Source: Phycisphaeraceae bacterium (GTDB taxonomy: Bacteria; Planctomycetota; Phycisphaerae; Phycisphaerales; Phycisphaeraceae). Taken from it: a stretch of 64,000 nucleotides of DNA. Positions within the stretch are counted from its first letter, which is position 1; each line of letters begins with the position of its first letter. The position numbers and the translations under genes were made by a program. The stretch lies in the NCBI GenBank assembly GCA_029260595.1, contig JAJDCY010000010.1, positions 124,001 through 188,000 of the forward strand, read 5' to 3'. This document shows positions 25,548-34,624 of this stretch, one piece after another. The notes beneath the pieces are model-generated. The model did no database searches and was not told the origin of the DNA. It worked only from the letters and a program-made list of their open reading frames with translations.

Positions 25548-27556
25548 GGGGCAGACCGTCACTGATGTCAGATGGTTCGGGTTGTTCGCAGCCGAAGATC
25601 GACTTTGATGACGGACATGCGGCTGTGCTGCTGGCGCATACACGCGCGGTGGTCCGGGCGGCGGTTGAGGGGCGATCGACCGATGGCGTGTTGCCGGCGG
25701 CGCTGCACGACGCGATGGCATACGGGCTGTTCGTCACGCTTCGGCGGCAGACACAGTTGCGGGCGTGTCGCGGTCAGTGGGGTGAGCCGCTATCGCCGCT
25801 CGGGCCGTTGCTCGTCGATGTGGCGTACGCGACGGCGGTGGGCGATCCGCGGTTCCCGAGGATCACCTTGGAAGAGGTGCCCCTGCTGTCGATCGACCTG
25901 TCGGTGATGCACAGCCCGTGCGTGATCGATGGGATCGGGGATGACGCGGTTGCGGCGATCGAGGTTGGCTTGCACGGGCTGGTGATCGCGCATCCGCAAG
26001 GCCGTGGTCTGCTGCTGCCGAACGTTGCGACGGAAGCGGGTTGGGATGCGCCGACGTTCCTGGATCACTTGGCGCACAAGGCGTGCCTGCCTGTTGAGAC
26101 TTGGCGCACCGATCCGCGGACGCGGCTGATGACGTTCCAGACGCGGCTGATGACAGTGCTGCCAGACGAGGGTGAGTTTGATATCGACGATCTGTCGGCG
26201 AGCGAGCGGGATCAGTTGTTCGGGTCGGTTACACAGAAGCTTGGGGCAGAAGTCGAATCGGGCGTAGAGCGGGACCCGCGCGACTCGCCGCCCGCGCTAA
26301 CACGCCGCTATTCGGGGCGTGTGGGTTTGTTCGTTGTCACCACGACGGGGATCTCGACGCTTGCGCTTGCGGAGAGTCGCAGCTTGATTGAGTTGGCCGG
26401 AGCTGCCGCCGGTGCGATCCGCGAGACGGCTGCGCAAAAATCAAGCGATGCGGGGACGGTCGCTCGTCTGGCCGTGTTGTCGCAGCCGATCGATCTTTGC
26501 GCTGACGACTATCCGGACCGACACGCGTTGTTGGGCGACCGGGTGATTGTGGTCCGGCATGGCGGGCAGTGTGGGTATGTGCTTCCGGGGCGCGGGCCTG
26601 TGCGACGAGACGCGGTGGGTGAAGCGCTCGGCATTATGCAGCTCGACCCTGCGCAGTGGCGGGCGGCGGATGGCGAGAGCGGTACGGTGCTGACGGCGTT
26701 GCGGGCCCATGTGATCAGTGTGTCGCAGCCGATAGTGGCCGAGGTTGCGCGGGCACCTGCCGTTGCGGGGCGCTTCTATCCGGACTCGCCCGATGCGATG
26801 AACGATGCGCTCGACGGGTATTTGGGGGTGCCACGGGATGTGAAAGAGCGTGCGAACTTTCGTGCCGTGATGCTTCCGCACGCCGGGTGGGCGTACTGCG
26901 GGGTCACGATTGGCCAGGCCTTATCGCGCATTGATGTGCCGAACCGAGTGGTTGTGATCGGGCCGAAGCACACGCCCGATGGGCCGTTGCTGAGCGTGGC
27001 GTCGCACGCCTCATGGCGGACCCCCGGCGGTGAGGTTCCGGTTGATACGCAGTTCGTCAAGCAGTTGTGCGATGCGGTGCCGGACTTGGCGTGTGAGCCG
27101 CTTGCTCACCGCGCCGAGCACGGGTGTGAGGTGTTGCTGCCGTTTCTGCATCGAGCGAACCCGAGCTTGAAGGTCGTCCCGATCGTGATGGGTGTTTGCC
27201 CGTTTGAGCAGACGGAGGGTATTGCGCGGAGTTTGGCTGCATGCATCGCGGCGTCGGAGGGTGCGACTTTGCTGGTGATATCAAGCGATATGAATCACTT
27301 CGCACCGGACGCCGAGACCCGTCGGCTGGACCGTCTGGCGCTCGATGCGATGCTTGCGGGAGATGCTGCGAGACTCTACCGGGTTTGTACGCAGAACCGC
27401 ATCAGCATGTGCGGTTTGCTGGCGGCTGTCACGGTGATGCAGGCGCTGTCGCTATCGTCTGCGGTCGATACGGAGTTGATTGACTATCGGACGAGCGCTG
27501 ATGCTGGTGGTGACGCCCAGCGCGTCGTGGGCTACGCGGGTGTCGTACTGAGGTAA
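25544..27556 (+). CDS. AMMECR1-MEMO fusion protein with AMMECR1-like middle segment
   Basis: 670 residues from the ATG at 25544 (GGGAGG 8 bases upstream, ATGA overlap with amrS). Residues about 25-205 are AMMECR1 (AmrA): LRACRGQWGEPLSPL, GLLLPNVATEAGWD, LAHKACLP. Residues about 404-670 are MEMO (AmrB): VAGRFYPDSPDAM, VMLPHAGWAYCG, VIGPKHTPDG, SSDMNHFAPD, RISMCGLLA. Residues about 225-395 match no domain by name, but 316-395 repeat the order of AMMECR1 114-205 (LSQPIDL, then a GYVLPG/GLLLPN equivalent, then LDPAQWR/LPVETWR). In most genomes AmrA and AmrB are separate proteins or a simple fusion. MEMO has a metal-site-like fold; activity is unknown. Confidence 0.88.
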   Translation: MRGRPSLMSDGSGCSQPKIDFDDGHAAVLLAHTRAVVRAAVEGRSTDGVLPAALHDAMAYGLFVTLRRQTQLRACRGQWGEPLSPLGPLLVDVAYATAVGDPRFPRITLEEVPLLSIDLSVMHSPCVIDGIGDDAVAAIEVGLHGLVIAHPQGRGLLLPNVATEAGWDAPTFLDHLAHKACLPVETWRTDPRTRLMTFQTRLMTVLPDEGEFDIDDLSASERDQLFGSVTQKLGAEVESGVERDPRDSPPALTRRYSGRVGLFVVTTTGISTLALAESRSLIELAGAAAGAIRETAAQKSSDAGTVARLAVLSQPIDLCADDYPDRHALLGDRVIVVRHGGQCGYVLPGRGPVRRDAVGEALGIMQLDPAQWRAADGESGTVLTALRAHVISVSQPIVAEVARAPAVAGRFYPDSPDAMNDALDGYLGVPRDVKERANFRAVMLPHAGWAYCGVTIGQALSRIDVPNRVVVIGPKHTPDGPLLSVASHASWRTPGGEVPVDTQFVKQLCDAVPDLACEPLAHRAEHGCEVLLPFLHRANPSLKVVPIVMGVCPFEQTEGIARSLAACIAASEGATLLVISSDMNHFAPDAETRRLDRLALDAMLAGDAARLYRVCTQNRISMCGLLAAVTVMQALSLSSAVDTELIDYRTSADAGGDAQRVVGYAGVVLR

Positions 27557-27588
27557 TCGATCGCGAACTCAGCGCGCTGGTGAGTGCC

Positions 27589-28239
27589 CTAAGCGAATTG
27601 GATCGGCCAGCGCGACTGCTTGAGGAACGGTTGCCAACAGGCGTAGCGGTCGTGGCCGAAGCGGTCTTTGATCAGCGGGTGTCGGTGGGGTTTGATCGGC
27701 CGGCCTACGAGTTTCATGCGCGCCTGGGCCGGTGTTCGTCCGCCTTTATGAGCGTTGCATCGGCGGCAGCAGCAGACGAGGTTTTCCCATGAGCTTGGGC
27801 CGCCCTGGCTGCGTGGGACTACGTGGTCGAGGCTGAGTTGGGCGTGGGGGTAGTGGTCGCCGCAGTACTGGCAGCGGTGACTGTCGCGCGCAAAAATATT
27901 GCGGCGGCTGAGCTTGATGTCCTGTTTGGGTAGGCGGTCGTAGCGACACAGGCGGATGATCCGTGGCACGGCGATCTGCGAGCGCACGGTGCGGACCCAC
28001 TCGTAGCCGTCGTGACCTGGCGCGCGGCTGTGTTGGTCGGGCGCGCTAAGCGCTAATGAGAGATCGGTCCAACTTTCGAAGTCGTGTGATGAATAAGACT
28101 CGTCGTCGGCGCGGACGGCCTGTGCGGCGTCGCGCATCATCAGTGAGAATGCTTTGCGGGCGTCGGTGACACGGATCGCCACCCACACCCGGTTGAGGAC
28201 TAGCACGTGGGTATCCAACCCCGAGATAGGTGTGACCAT
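27589..28239 (-). CDS. HNH endonuclease family protein
   Basis: 216 residues from an ATG preceded by GGGAGAGAGG. The C-terminal half holds the HNH motif: zinc ligands in CQYCG and CRRCNAHKGG, and catalytic residues in LSLDHVVPRSQGG followed by WENL. The N-terminus begins VLVLNRVWVAIRVTDARKA, a feature of stand-alone HNH proteins that are widespread and chromosomal in planctomycetes and cyanobacteria. Likely a metal-dependent nuclease of unknown target. No transposase, intron or phage gene is adjacent. Confidence 0.9.
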   Translation of the reverse strand: MVTPISGLDTHVLVLNRVWVAIRVTDARKAFSLMMRDAAQAVRADDESYSSHDFESWTDLSLALSAPDQHSRAPGHDGYEWVRTVRSQIAVPRIIRLCRYDRLPKQDIKLSRRNIFARDSHRCQYCGDHYPHAQLSLDHVVPRSQGGPSSWENLVCCCRRCNAHKGGRTPAQARMKLVGRPIKPHRHPLIKDRFGHDRYACWQPFLKQSRWPIQFA

Positions 28240-28503
28240 CTACGGCCTCTCTCCCTTGGCCTTGCGTCCTGATCCGCCGCGGTGTGAACGTTGTGTGGCG
28301 GGCGTAGTGAGGTCGTGAGTGTGAAACAATTGCCGCGCATGATCGCGGCCTCGGCTCACTCGCCGACCCGTTGATATCAAGGATTCCGTCCGACTCCACA
28401 TGGTAGGGAATGCTAGCCTTGGCTCGGGCGACAGACAATCGGTCGAGGCGATTTTTTCAGCGTCTATACCTCGGATTCGCCGTGATGAGTCGCAAATACG
28501 GGC

Positions 28504-29106
28504 TCAGGCGGTTTTGCGCCGGCGTGCTGAGGTGGCGGCCAGCATCGCCAGGGTGATCGCGGCGGTGGACGGCTCGGGGGTGACCGCGGTCACGGTGCCA
28601 CCGGTCACAGCGGTGACGGGGATGATGTTGCCCTGATCGTCGGACAGGGAGCTGAAGATGCTGTTGAAGTTGATGTTGAATGTGCCAGTCGTTCCCTGAG
28701 CGATGGTGAAGTTGGCGCGGAACAGAGCGTGTTTATCCGAGATCACGGCGAAGCCCGCCGGCAGGTCGTCGGCGACACCAAGTTGCTCGCCGATCAGGCC
28801 GAACGTGTTTGGGCTACCGCCGTTGGCGAACGCGGCGTCGATACCGGCGGGGACGGGCGCGACACCGGTGAACGCGATGCCGGCCGCGGTGGGCAGTGTC
28901 AGTTGTGCGGTGTACGCGGTGAGGTTGATCGTTTGGCCGAGACCGGGGTCGATATAGACGTCAACGCTGCCCATCGCCGGGCCGGAGGTGGTGTCGAGCA
29001 CCTGATCGGTTGGCGAGACTTCGATCACCGCGGCGGATGTGGCGACCGAGGTGAGCAACAGGACGGCGGAGATGAGGGCAATCAGTTGCAGGGCGGTGCG
29101 TTGCAT
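28504..29106 (-). CDS. PEP-CTERM protein with cohesin-like domain
   Basis: 200 residues, ATG 29106 after AAAGGA. A signal peptide (LIALISAVLLLTSVATSAA) precedes a beta-rich domain (about 27-170), and the C-terminus is a PEP-CTERM signal (TPEPST, hydrophobic helix, ARRRKTA). The domain repeats motif for motif in the large protease upstream: LTAYTAQLTLPTAAGIAFTG vs LAAYTVVLDLLPTGAGVVFTG, then VPAGIDAAFANGGSP vs VPAGVDPAFPGGGSP, LGVADDL, and LFRANF/LFRATF. The strand pattern is like cohesin domains (G-rich loop, F-x-[AV]-x-F strand), but that is structural inference. The protease gene ends 130 bases upstream, so co-transcription is possible. Confidence 0.85.
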   Translation of the reverse strand: MQRTALQLIALISAVLLLTSVATSAAVIEVSPTDQVLDTTSGPAMGSVDVYIDPGLGQTINLTAYTAQLTLPTAAGIAFTGVAPVPAGIDAAFANGGSPNTFGLIGEQLGVADDLPAGFAVISDKHALFRANFTIAQGTTGTFNINFNSIFSSLSDDQGNIIPVTAVTGGTVTAVTPEPSTAAITLAMLAATSARRRKTA

Positions 29107-29193
29107 GGCGAATCCTTTTCTTTCTCGTGGGTGTGTTGGTTATTACTGAGCCGCTTAAACTTTTGCGTCCAACGTAGGATTTTTGGAGGGTGA

Positions 29194-29221
29194 CCCGAGC
29201 CCGGCGCGTGCCGAGCTCGGG
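29194..29221. repeat. Inverted repeat between protease and PEP-CTERM genes
   Basis: CCCGAGC and GCTCGGG form a 7-bp stem with a 14-base loop, 16 bases after the protease stop. No U-tract follows. It may be a transcript-processing or attenuating hairpin rather than a terminator. Confidence 0.45.
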
Positions 29222-29236
29222 CCACAGAGGGTTCAC

Positions 29237-32200
29237 TTACAGTTCGAACAGGCCGTTAGGATCATCGGTGCCTTGCAAGACCCAATCGGCGATCGTCGTG
29301 TCGTCGCCGTCGTCGGCAGGGGTGTTAATGCTGTCCAGGACCAGTGACAGGTTGCCGGCGATGTGGCCTGATTGCGCGGCGGCGATCGCCTGGTTGTAGG
29401 CATCGATGTCGGTCGCGGCCGTCGCGGGCAGGTGGTCGGAAGGCGGGAGGACGGTTGGGTACTGGATGGCGTGGGTGTGGGCCGATGCGGAAGCGGGCGT
29501 TGGAGCGACGGCCAGGTAGACGGGTTGCCGTGAAGCGGTGGGCGATGCTGACGCGGAGGTCGGCGCGGTGCCGGGGAGTGAAGTCAGTTGGCGGTTGCGG
29601 ACCTTGATCACGTCATTGCTGAGGATGACACCGTCGCCGTTCACATCACGGAATGCGGAGTAGTTGGGTTGGCCGGGGGTGGTCAACTGTGCGTTGCGTG
29701 TCAGGATCAGATCGTTGGAGAGGACTGGTCCGGTGGCCAGGCCCAGGTCCACGTTGCCGGGTAGGACATCGAAGCGGAAGAGGAAGTCGCCGCCGGGGGC
29801 ACCGTCGCCGGATGGGAAACTGTCGCCGGTACCGGGCAGCCCCAGCGGGTTGGCCCACTCGCCGTCGAGCGCGGTGCCGTTCGTGTCCGTCACTGTGTCT
29901 TCAAGGTCGATTAGCAACCGGTCGGCGCCGATGCCGATCGAGCCGTCGGGCTGAGCGGCCAGGTCGAGGGTCCAGGTGGCGGTGAAGGTCGCGGGGTCAT
30001 AGCTGAAGCTGGAAAACGCGTAGTCGGAAACATTAACACCTCGCAACGAAAGGTCACCTTGGGTAACGTTGACGGCTTCGTTGAAGCGGATCTTGACTTG
30101 GTCGCTGTTGATCCAGGGGAGCGTGGCTAGCTGCTGGTTGTTGTTCACGAGGGGTGACATCGGGACACCCATGCCGTTGGCCGGGTCAACCTCGTTCAGG
30201 AAGCCGGCGGACCACGTCGTGCCGCTGATGTAGACCTCGGAGACGACGGCGGGTGGGTCGACGACCGAGATTGTGCCGGGGTTGATCGCATCAATCTGGA
30301 TCAGGTTGCCCAGAGCATTAGTCAGGGAGGTGAAAGTCGGGTTGGCGGTGATGTTGAAGGTGCCGATGACGCCCGGCTGAACGTCGAAGGTCGCTCGGAA
30401 CAGGGCTTTGGTCGCGTCGATGGTTGCGGCTGAGGATGCGAGGTCGTCCGCGACGCCGAGTGTGCTTGCGGTTAACAGAACCTGGTCGGGTGAACCGCCG
30501 CCGGGGAACGCGGGGTCAACGCCGGCGGGGACGGCTTGCACGCCGGTGAACACGACGCCGGCACCGGTCGGTAGCAGGTCGAGCACGACGGTGTAGGCGG
30601 CTAGATCGACGCTGTTGCTGATGTCGCCGGTGATCAGGACGTCGAAGAACCCGCTCGTGATCCCAGTGGGGTTTGAGCTGACGACCGCATCGCCGATTGT
30701 GATCGTGGCCGTCGCGGCATCGGGGAGGCGCGTGATGCTGGTGTTGAAGAGGTTCTGATTGCCGGCTGTATCTGTTGCGGTTACGCCGAAGGCATTGGCA
30801 CCCAAGTTGAGCGCGACGCCGGCGAAGGTGAAGTTGCCCGCGCCGTCGGATTGATCATTGGCTCCGATTGGTGAGAGCGCGATTGCCACGCCGGGCTCGG
30901 TTTGGCCGACGAGGGTGACGTTGGCGAGTGTTGTTTCGTTGTCCCCGAGCGGGGCGGTGTCGGATGCGGCATCCAGGCCGAGCGTGGGGGTGATCGGCGC
31001 GGCGGTATCGATGGTAAGGCTCAGCGCTGCGGACTCGGTGCTGGTGTTGCCGGCGACATCGGACGCGCTGACCGTGACTTGATGCCCGCCGTCGATCAGC
31101 AGCGGGAGGACGAAGTTAGCGCCTGTGCCGTTGTCGGCGGCTTGATCGGTCTGGACACCGTTGAGTTGGAGGTGCAGCGTCGTGCCGACTTGGGCCTGTA
31201 CGTGGATTGTCGGGGTGTTATTGTTGGTGATGTTGTCGGTATCACTCGATCCCGAATCGCTGGCGGCGAGCAGGTCGGGGATGCCCGGCTGTGTCGGGGC
31301 TTGGGTGTCGATGGTGATGTTGAGTGCGGGCGACGGGGCGCTGGTTGTGCCGAGGGGGTTGGTGGCGGTTGCGGTGATCTGGTGTGCGCCGTCGGTCTGG
31401 GTGGGCAGCACAAAGTCGACGCCAGCGGCGCCGCTGGCGGCTTGGGCAACTTGAACACCATCGACGAAGAGCGTCACCGTATCGCCGGCTGTCGCGTCGA
31501 CGTGGACGGTTGGGGTGTTGTCGTTGGTGATGTCATCGGTGTCGCTGGAACCCGAGTCGCTTGTCGCGATCAGGTCGGGCATAGCCGGTGTGGCTGGGGG
31601 CGTGGTGTCGATTGTGATGGCGAGTGCGGTTGAAGTGGGGCCTGTGTTGCCGGCGATATCCGTTGCGGTCGCGGTGATCTGGTGAGTCCCATCCGGCAAG
31701 AGGGGGATCGTGAGATCAACCGTGCCGGCGGTGGCGACACCCTGTGTGCTGAGCACCCCGTTCACAAAGAGGCTGATGGTGCTGTCGGCTTCGCCGGTGA
31801 CGCGGATCGTAGGTGAGTTGTCACTGGTGATGTTGTCGGTGTTGTTAGCGCCGGTATCGCTTGATGCGAGCAGGTCGGGCGTCCCAGGTGCTGTCGGCGC
31901 GACGGTGTCGATCACGAACGGGAGCGAGAAATTTGTCGCGTGGCCGACGGCGTCTGTGGCGAGGAGGTTGAGTGTGTGCTGCCCGTCAGGCACGGGCCCG
32001 TGCCAGTTGTCGATATCGGTTTGCGTGATCGTGAACGCGCCGTTGGTGAACGGGATCGGCTCGTATGGGATGTCGTTGATGCCGGCGATCAGCTGGACGA
32101 CCTGATCGCGGTCCGCGATGGTGCCGCTAAACCCGAGTTGCGAGCTGATCGCGTCGTTCGATGAAGCGCCTGTGTCGTTGGTGACGACGGCTGTGATCGT

Positions 32201-34624
32201 CGGCGAGTCACCGATCAGGAGTGTGTAGTCGGGGTTCGTCGCGTTGGCGAACGGGTCGATTCGGACAACGTAGGTTTGGCCCATCGTCGCCTGGAACGCG
32301 ATGGACTCGTTGTCGGTATTCGAAGTGGATGACGCGATCGTCTGCCCGCCCGCGGTCATCACGTGCAGTTCCAGGTCGCCTTGAGAATGCAGGAACGCGA
32401 TGTCGACTTCGTAGAGGCCGGTGGTCGCCGGCATGAAACTGAAGTAGTCCTCGTTGTTCGAAGCGTGGATTGTCAGGTTGGTGATGCTCAGATCGGTGAC
32501 CGTTCCAAGATTGCTTGCCTGGCCGAGGCTGTCGTTGGCCTCATACGCATCGGCGCCCCCGGGCATGTCGATGTGCATGGCGTAGTCGGGGTTCGTCGCG
32601 TTACCGAACGGGTGAACCCAGATGACGTAGGTGCTGCCGGCGATGACGGGGAAGGTTGCGGACTCGTCGTCGGTGCTCGAAAGCGAGTCGGCGATCTGCC
32701 CGAACCCGTCGCGGTAGATACGCAGTTCCAGATCGCCCTGGGCGTGGGAAAAGTCGAGATCGACGCGCGCATTGCCGGTCGCTTGAGCCGTGAACTTGTA
32801 GTAGTCCTCGTCGCCCGGGGTGTCGATCGTCAGGTTGGTGTAGGTTGGGTCGCCGATCGATGCGACGCCTCTGGCGGTTGCGTAAGAGTCGTTGTCCTCG
32901 AACCCATCGATTCCGCCGGGCGCATCCATGTCCAGGTAGTAGGTCTGATGGACACCGTTATTGGCCGCGTGTACCCGGACGTAGTACGTCTGGTTGGCGG
33001 CGAGCTGGGCGTCGAGGTGTTCGTTGGTGGTCTGCGACGTGGAGAAGTCGATCAACTGCTGTGAAGCGTTGTACAGGTAGAGATCCAGATCACCCAGGCT
33101 GTGGTTGAACAGGATCGACAAGTCAAGGTTCCCCGCGTGCTGGGTTGTAAAGCGGTAGAAGTCGTCATCGCCGGGGGCATCAATCGTTAAGCTCGATTCG
33201 AAGCGATCAGCGTTGGTCCCGAAGTTGGTGGCCGTAGCGAAGGTGTCGTTGTTCTCGAAGCGGTCGGGTGCGATGTTCATCGCGGCGATCGCGTTGCCCA
33301 ACGCGTGCACATCGACACGGCGGAAGTTTTGGCCGGTGTTGGTGACGTTGTCGTTCTCGTCGTCGCCGTCATTGATGATGACGCCGCTGCTGTCCAACAG
33401 TGTGCGGAACTCGGCCAACGTTAGGCGGCGCCCGATCGTTTGTGTGGCGTACTGTTGGGCGAGCGTGGCGATCCCGGCGATGTGTGGTGACGCCTGGCTG
33501 GTGCCGTGCATGGTGACCGTGCCACCGGACTGGTTGGCACCGGTGCTCGCGGCACCGGGCGCGAAGACATCGGTTAAGACGGTGTGTCGCTGGGAGAACG
33601 GGGTGATCCGGTCGGCGCCGGTTGTGAAGGCTTGAGCCCCGCTGCCGTACCCGACACCGCCAATATTGGCGTCATACACAGCGCCTACGGACAACGAGTT
33701 GGGATCGGCGGACGGGTATCCGACACCCTGGGTGCTCGCAAACCCGAAGAAGTCGTTGCTCGATGCGGAGGCAACGATGATGTCCATCGAGGCCAGCGCG
33801 GCCAGCTCATCGCCGAGCCCGAACAGGCTCGTCGCGGTGTTGTGATTCCCGCTGTCAGAAAGTGAAAGGTTGACCGATGCAATGTTGTAGGTCGCGGCGT
33901 TAGCGACGACCCATTGCAATGCCGCTTCGGTGTACGAGAAGAGCCCGCCGCCCGAGTTTTGGAAGACCTTAAGCGCGATGATGTCAGCGCCCGGGGCCAT
34001 GCCCATCAGGGTGGGGTCTTGCGACAGCGCGAGACTGGCGACGTTGGACCCGTGGCCGTCGACGTCGGTGGCGTCCATGTCGCCGTCGGCGAAGTCCTGG
34101 TGGTAGACGATCCGGTCCGCGACGCCATCAAAGTTGTTGTCCGGCCCGAAGAACGGGTGGTTCAGATCGATGCCTGTATCGATGATCACCGTGGAGAAAC
34201 CGCTGCCGTCGATCCCGGCAAAGCGGGGGTCGTTCCTGAAGTCGTCGATGTTGATAAGCGGGCCGGATTGGGCGGATTGAGGGGCGATCGCGCCGCCATC
34301 GGTGACGAGGCCGGTCGGGTAGATCGGCGCGTCAGAGGCCGTGGTTGTCAGCGTGGCCATCTGTTGAGCGACCATCTCCTGCGTAGGTCCGCCGTTGTAC
34401 ACAACGATGCTGGGCTGGTTGGGTTGATCGGGCTCACCGGCTAAAGCGTCAACTCCCGGCACGCCGCTTAGCATCACGCGGGGCTCAAGCTGTTCGCATT
34501 CGGTCCAGGTTGGCATGGTCGCCGGGACGCGGTGGCTGCGTGCGTATGTCCGAGTCCGAGCGTTGTAGAGTCTGATGGCGTTGATCAATGACTGGAAGCG
34601 GCGATTGGTGTTTTTGATCGACAT
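29237..34624 (-). CDS. Giant S8 (subtilisin-like) surface protease with PPC, Ig-like, cohesin-like and dockerin-like domains
   Basis: 1795 residues from ATG 34624 (GGAG upstream). Residues 46-54 are the LEPRVMLSG motif of planctomycete LEPR-type surface proteins. The catalytic domain (about 140-450) has Asp149 (IIDTGIDLNHP), His191 (DGHGSNVASL) and Ser376 (HGTSQASPHIAG). Three PPC domains follow (about 454-568, 574-688, 693-806), then Ig-like repeats with the TIDTxxPxxPxxPDL linker (807-1300), a cohesin-like domain (1307-1458), an Ig/SbsA-like segment (1459-1622), and a dockerin-like pair (1623-1682: VLSNDLILTRNAQL and DVNGDGVILSNDVIKVRNRQ). A Ser/Ala/Pro-rich tail ends it. No ordinary signal peptide is evident; LEPR proteins carry a long N-terminus. 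An extracellular protease is the likely role. Confidence 0.92.
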   Translation of the reverse strand: MSIKNTNRRFQSLINAIRLYNARTRTYARSHRVPATMPTWTECEQLEPRVMLSGVPGVDALAGEPDQPNQPSIVVYNGGPTQEMVAQQMATLTTTASDAPIYPTGLVTDGGAIAPQSAQSGPLINIDDFRNDPRFAGIDGSGFSTVIIDTGIDLNHPFFGPDNNFDGVADRIVYHQDFADGDMDATDVDGHGSNVASLALSQDPTLMGMAPGADIIALKVFQNSGGGLFSYTEAALQWVVANAATYNIASVNLSLSDSGNHNTATSLFGLGDELAALASMDIIVASASSNDFFGFASTQGVGYPSADPNSLSVGAVYDANIGGVGYGSGAQAFTTGADRITPFSQRHTVLTDVFAPGAASTGANQSGGTVTMHGTSQASPHIAGIATLAQQYATQTIGRRLTLAEFRTLLDSSGVIINDGDDENDNVTNTGQNFRRVDVHALGNAIAAMNIAPDRFENNDTFATATNFGTNADRFESSLTIDAPGDDDFYRFTTQHAGNLDLSILFNHSLGDLDLYLYNASQQLIDFSTSQTTNEHLDAQLAANQTYYVRVHAANNGVHQTYYLDMDAPGGIDGFEDNDSYATARGVASIGDPTYTNLTIDTPGDEDYYKFTAQATGNARVDLDFSHAQGDLELRIYRDGFGQIADSLSSTDDESATFPVIAGSTYVIWVHPFGNATNPDYAMHIDMPGGADAYEANDSLGQASNLGTVTDLSITNLTIHASNNEDYFSFMPATTGLYEVDIAFLHSQGDLELHVMTAGGQTIASSTSNTDNESIAFQATMGQTYVVRIDPFANATNPDYTLLIGDSPTITAVVTNDTGASSNDAISSQLGFSGTIADRDQVVQLIAGINDIPYEPIPFTNGAFTITQTDIDNWHGPVPDGQHTLNLLATDAVGHATNFSLPFVIDTVAPTAPGTPDLLASSDTGANNTDNITSDNSPTIRVTGEADSTISLFVNGVLSTQGVATAGTVDLTIPLLPDGTHQITATATDIAGNTGPTSTALAITIDTTPPATPAMPDLIATSDSGSSDTDDITNDNTPTVHVDATAGDTVTLFVDGVQVAQAASGAAGVDFVLPTQTDGAHQITATATNPLGTTSAPSPALNITIDTQAPTQPGIPDLLAASDSGSSDTDNITNNNTPTIHVQAQVGTTLHLQLNGVQTDQAADNGTGANFVLPLLIDGGHQVTVSASDVAGNTSTESAALSLTIDTAAPITPTLGLDAASDTAPLGDNETTLANVTLVGQTEPGVAIALSPIGANDQSDGAGNFTFAGVALNLGANAFGVTATDTAGNQNLFNTSITRLPDAATATITIGDAVVSSNPTGITSGFFDVLITGDISNSVDLAAYTVVLDLLPTGAGVVFTGVQAVPAGVDPAFPGGGSPDQVLLTASTLGVADDLASSAATIDATKALFRATFDVQPGVIGTFNITANPTFTSLTNALGNLIQIDAINPGTISVVDPPAVVSEVYISGTTWSAGFLNEVDPANGMGVPMSPLVNNNQQLATLPWINSDQVKIRFNEAVNVTQGDLSLRGVNVSDYAFSSFSYDPATFTATWTLDLAAQPDGSIGIGADRLLIDLEDTVTDTNGTALDGEWANPLGLPGTGDSFPSGDGAPGGDFLFRFDVLPGNVDLGLATGPVLSNDLILTRNAQLTTPGQPNYSAFRDVNGDGVILSNDVIKVRNRQLTSLPGTAPTSASASPTASRQPVYLAVAPTPASASAHTHAIQYPTVLPPSDHLPATAATDIDAYNQAIAAAQSGHIAGNLSLVLDSINTPADDGDDTTIADWVLQGTDDPNGLFEL

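Noticed and set aside
27589-28239. HNH gene as part of a homing or defence element
   Set aside because: No intron, intein, phage or restriction genes adjoin it; similar stand-alone HNH proteins are common on chromosomes.
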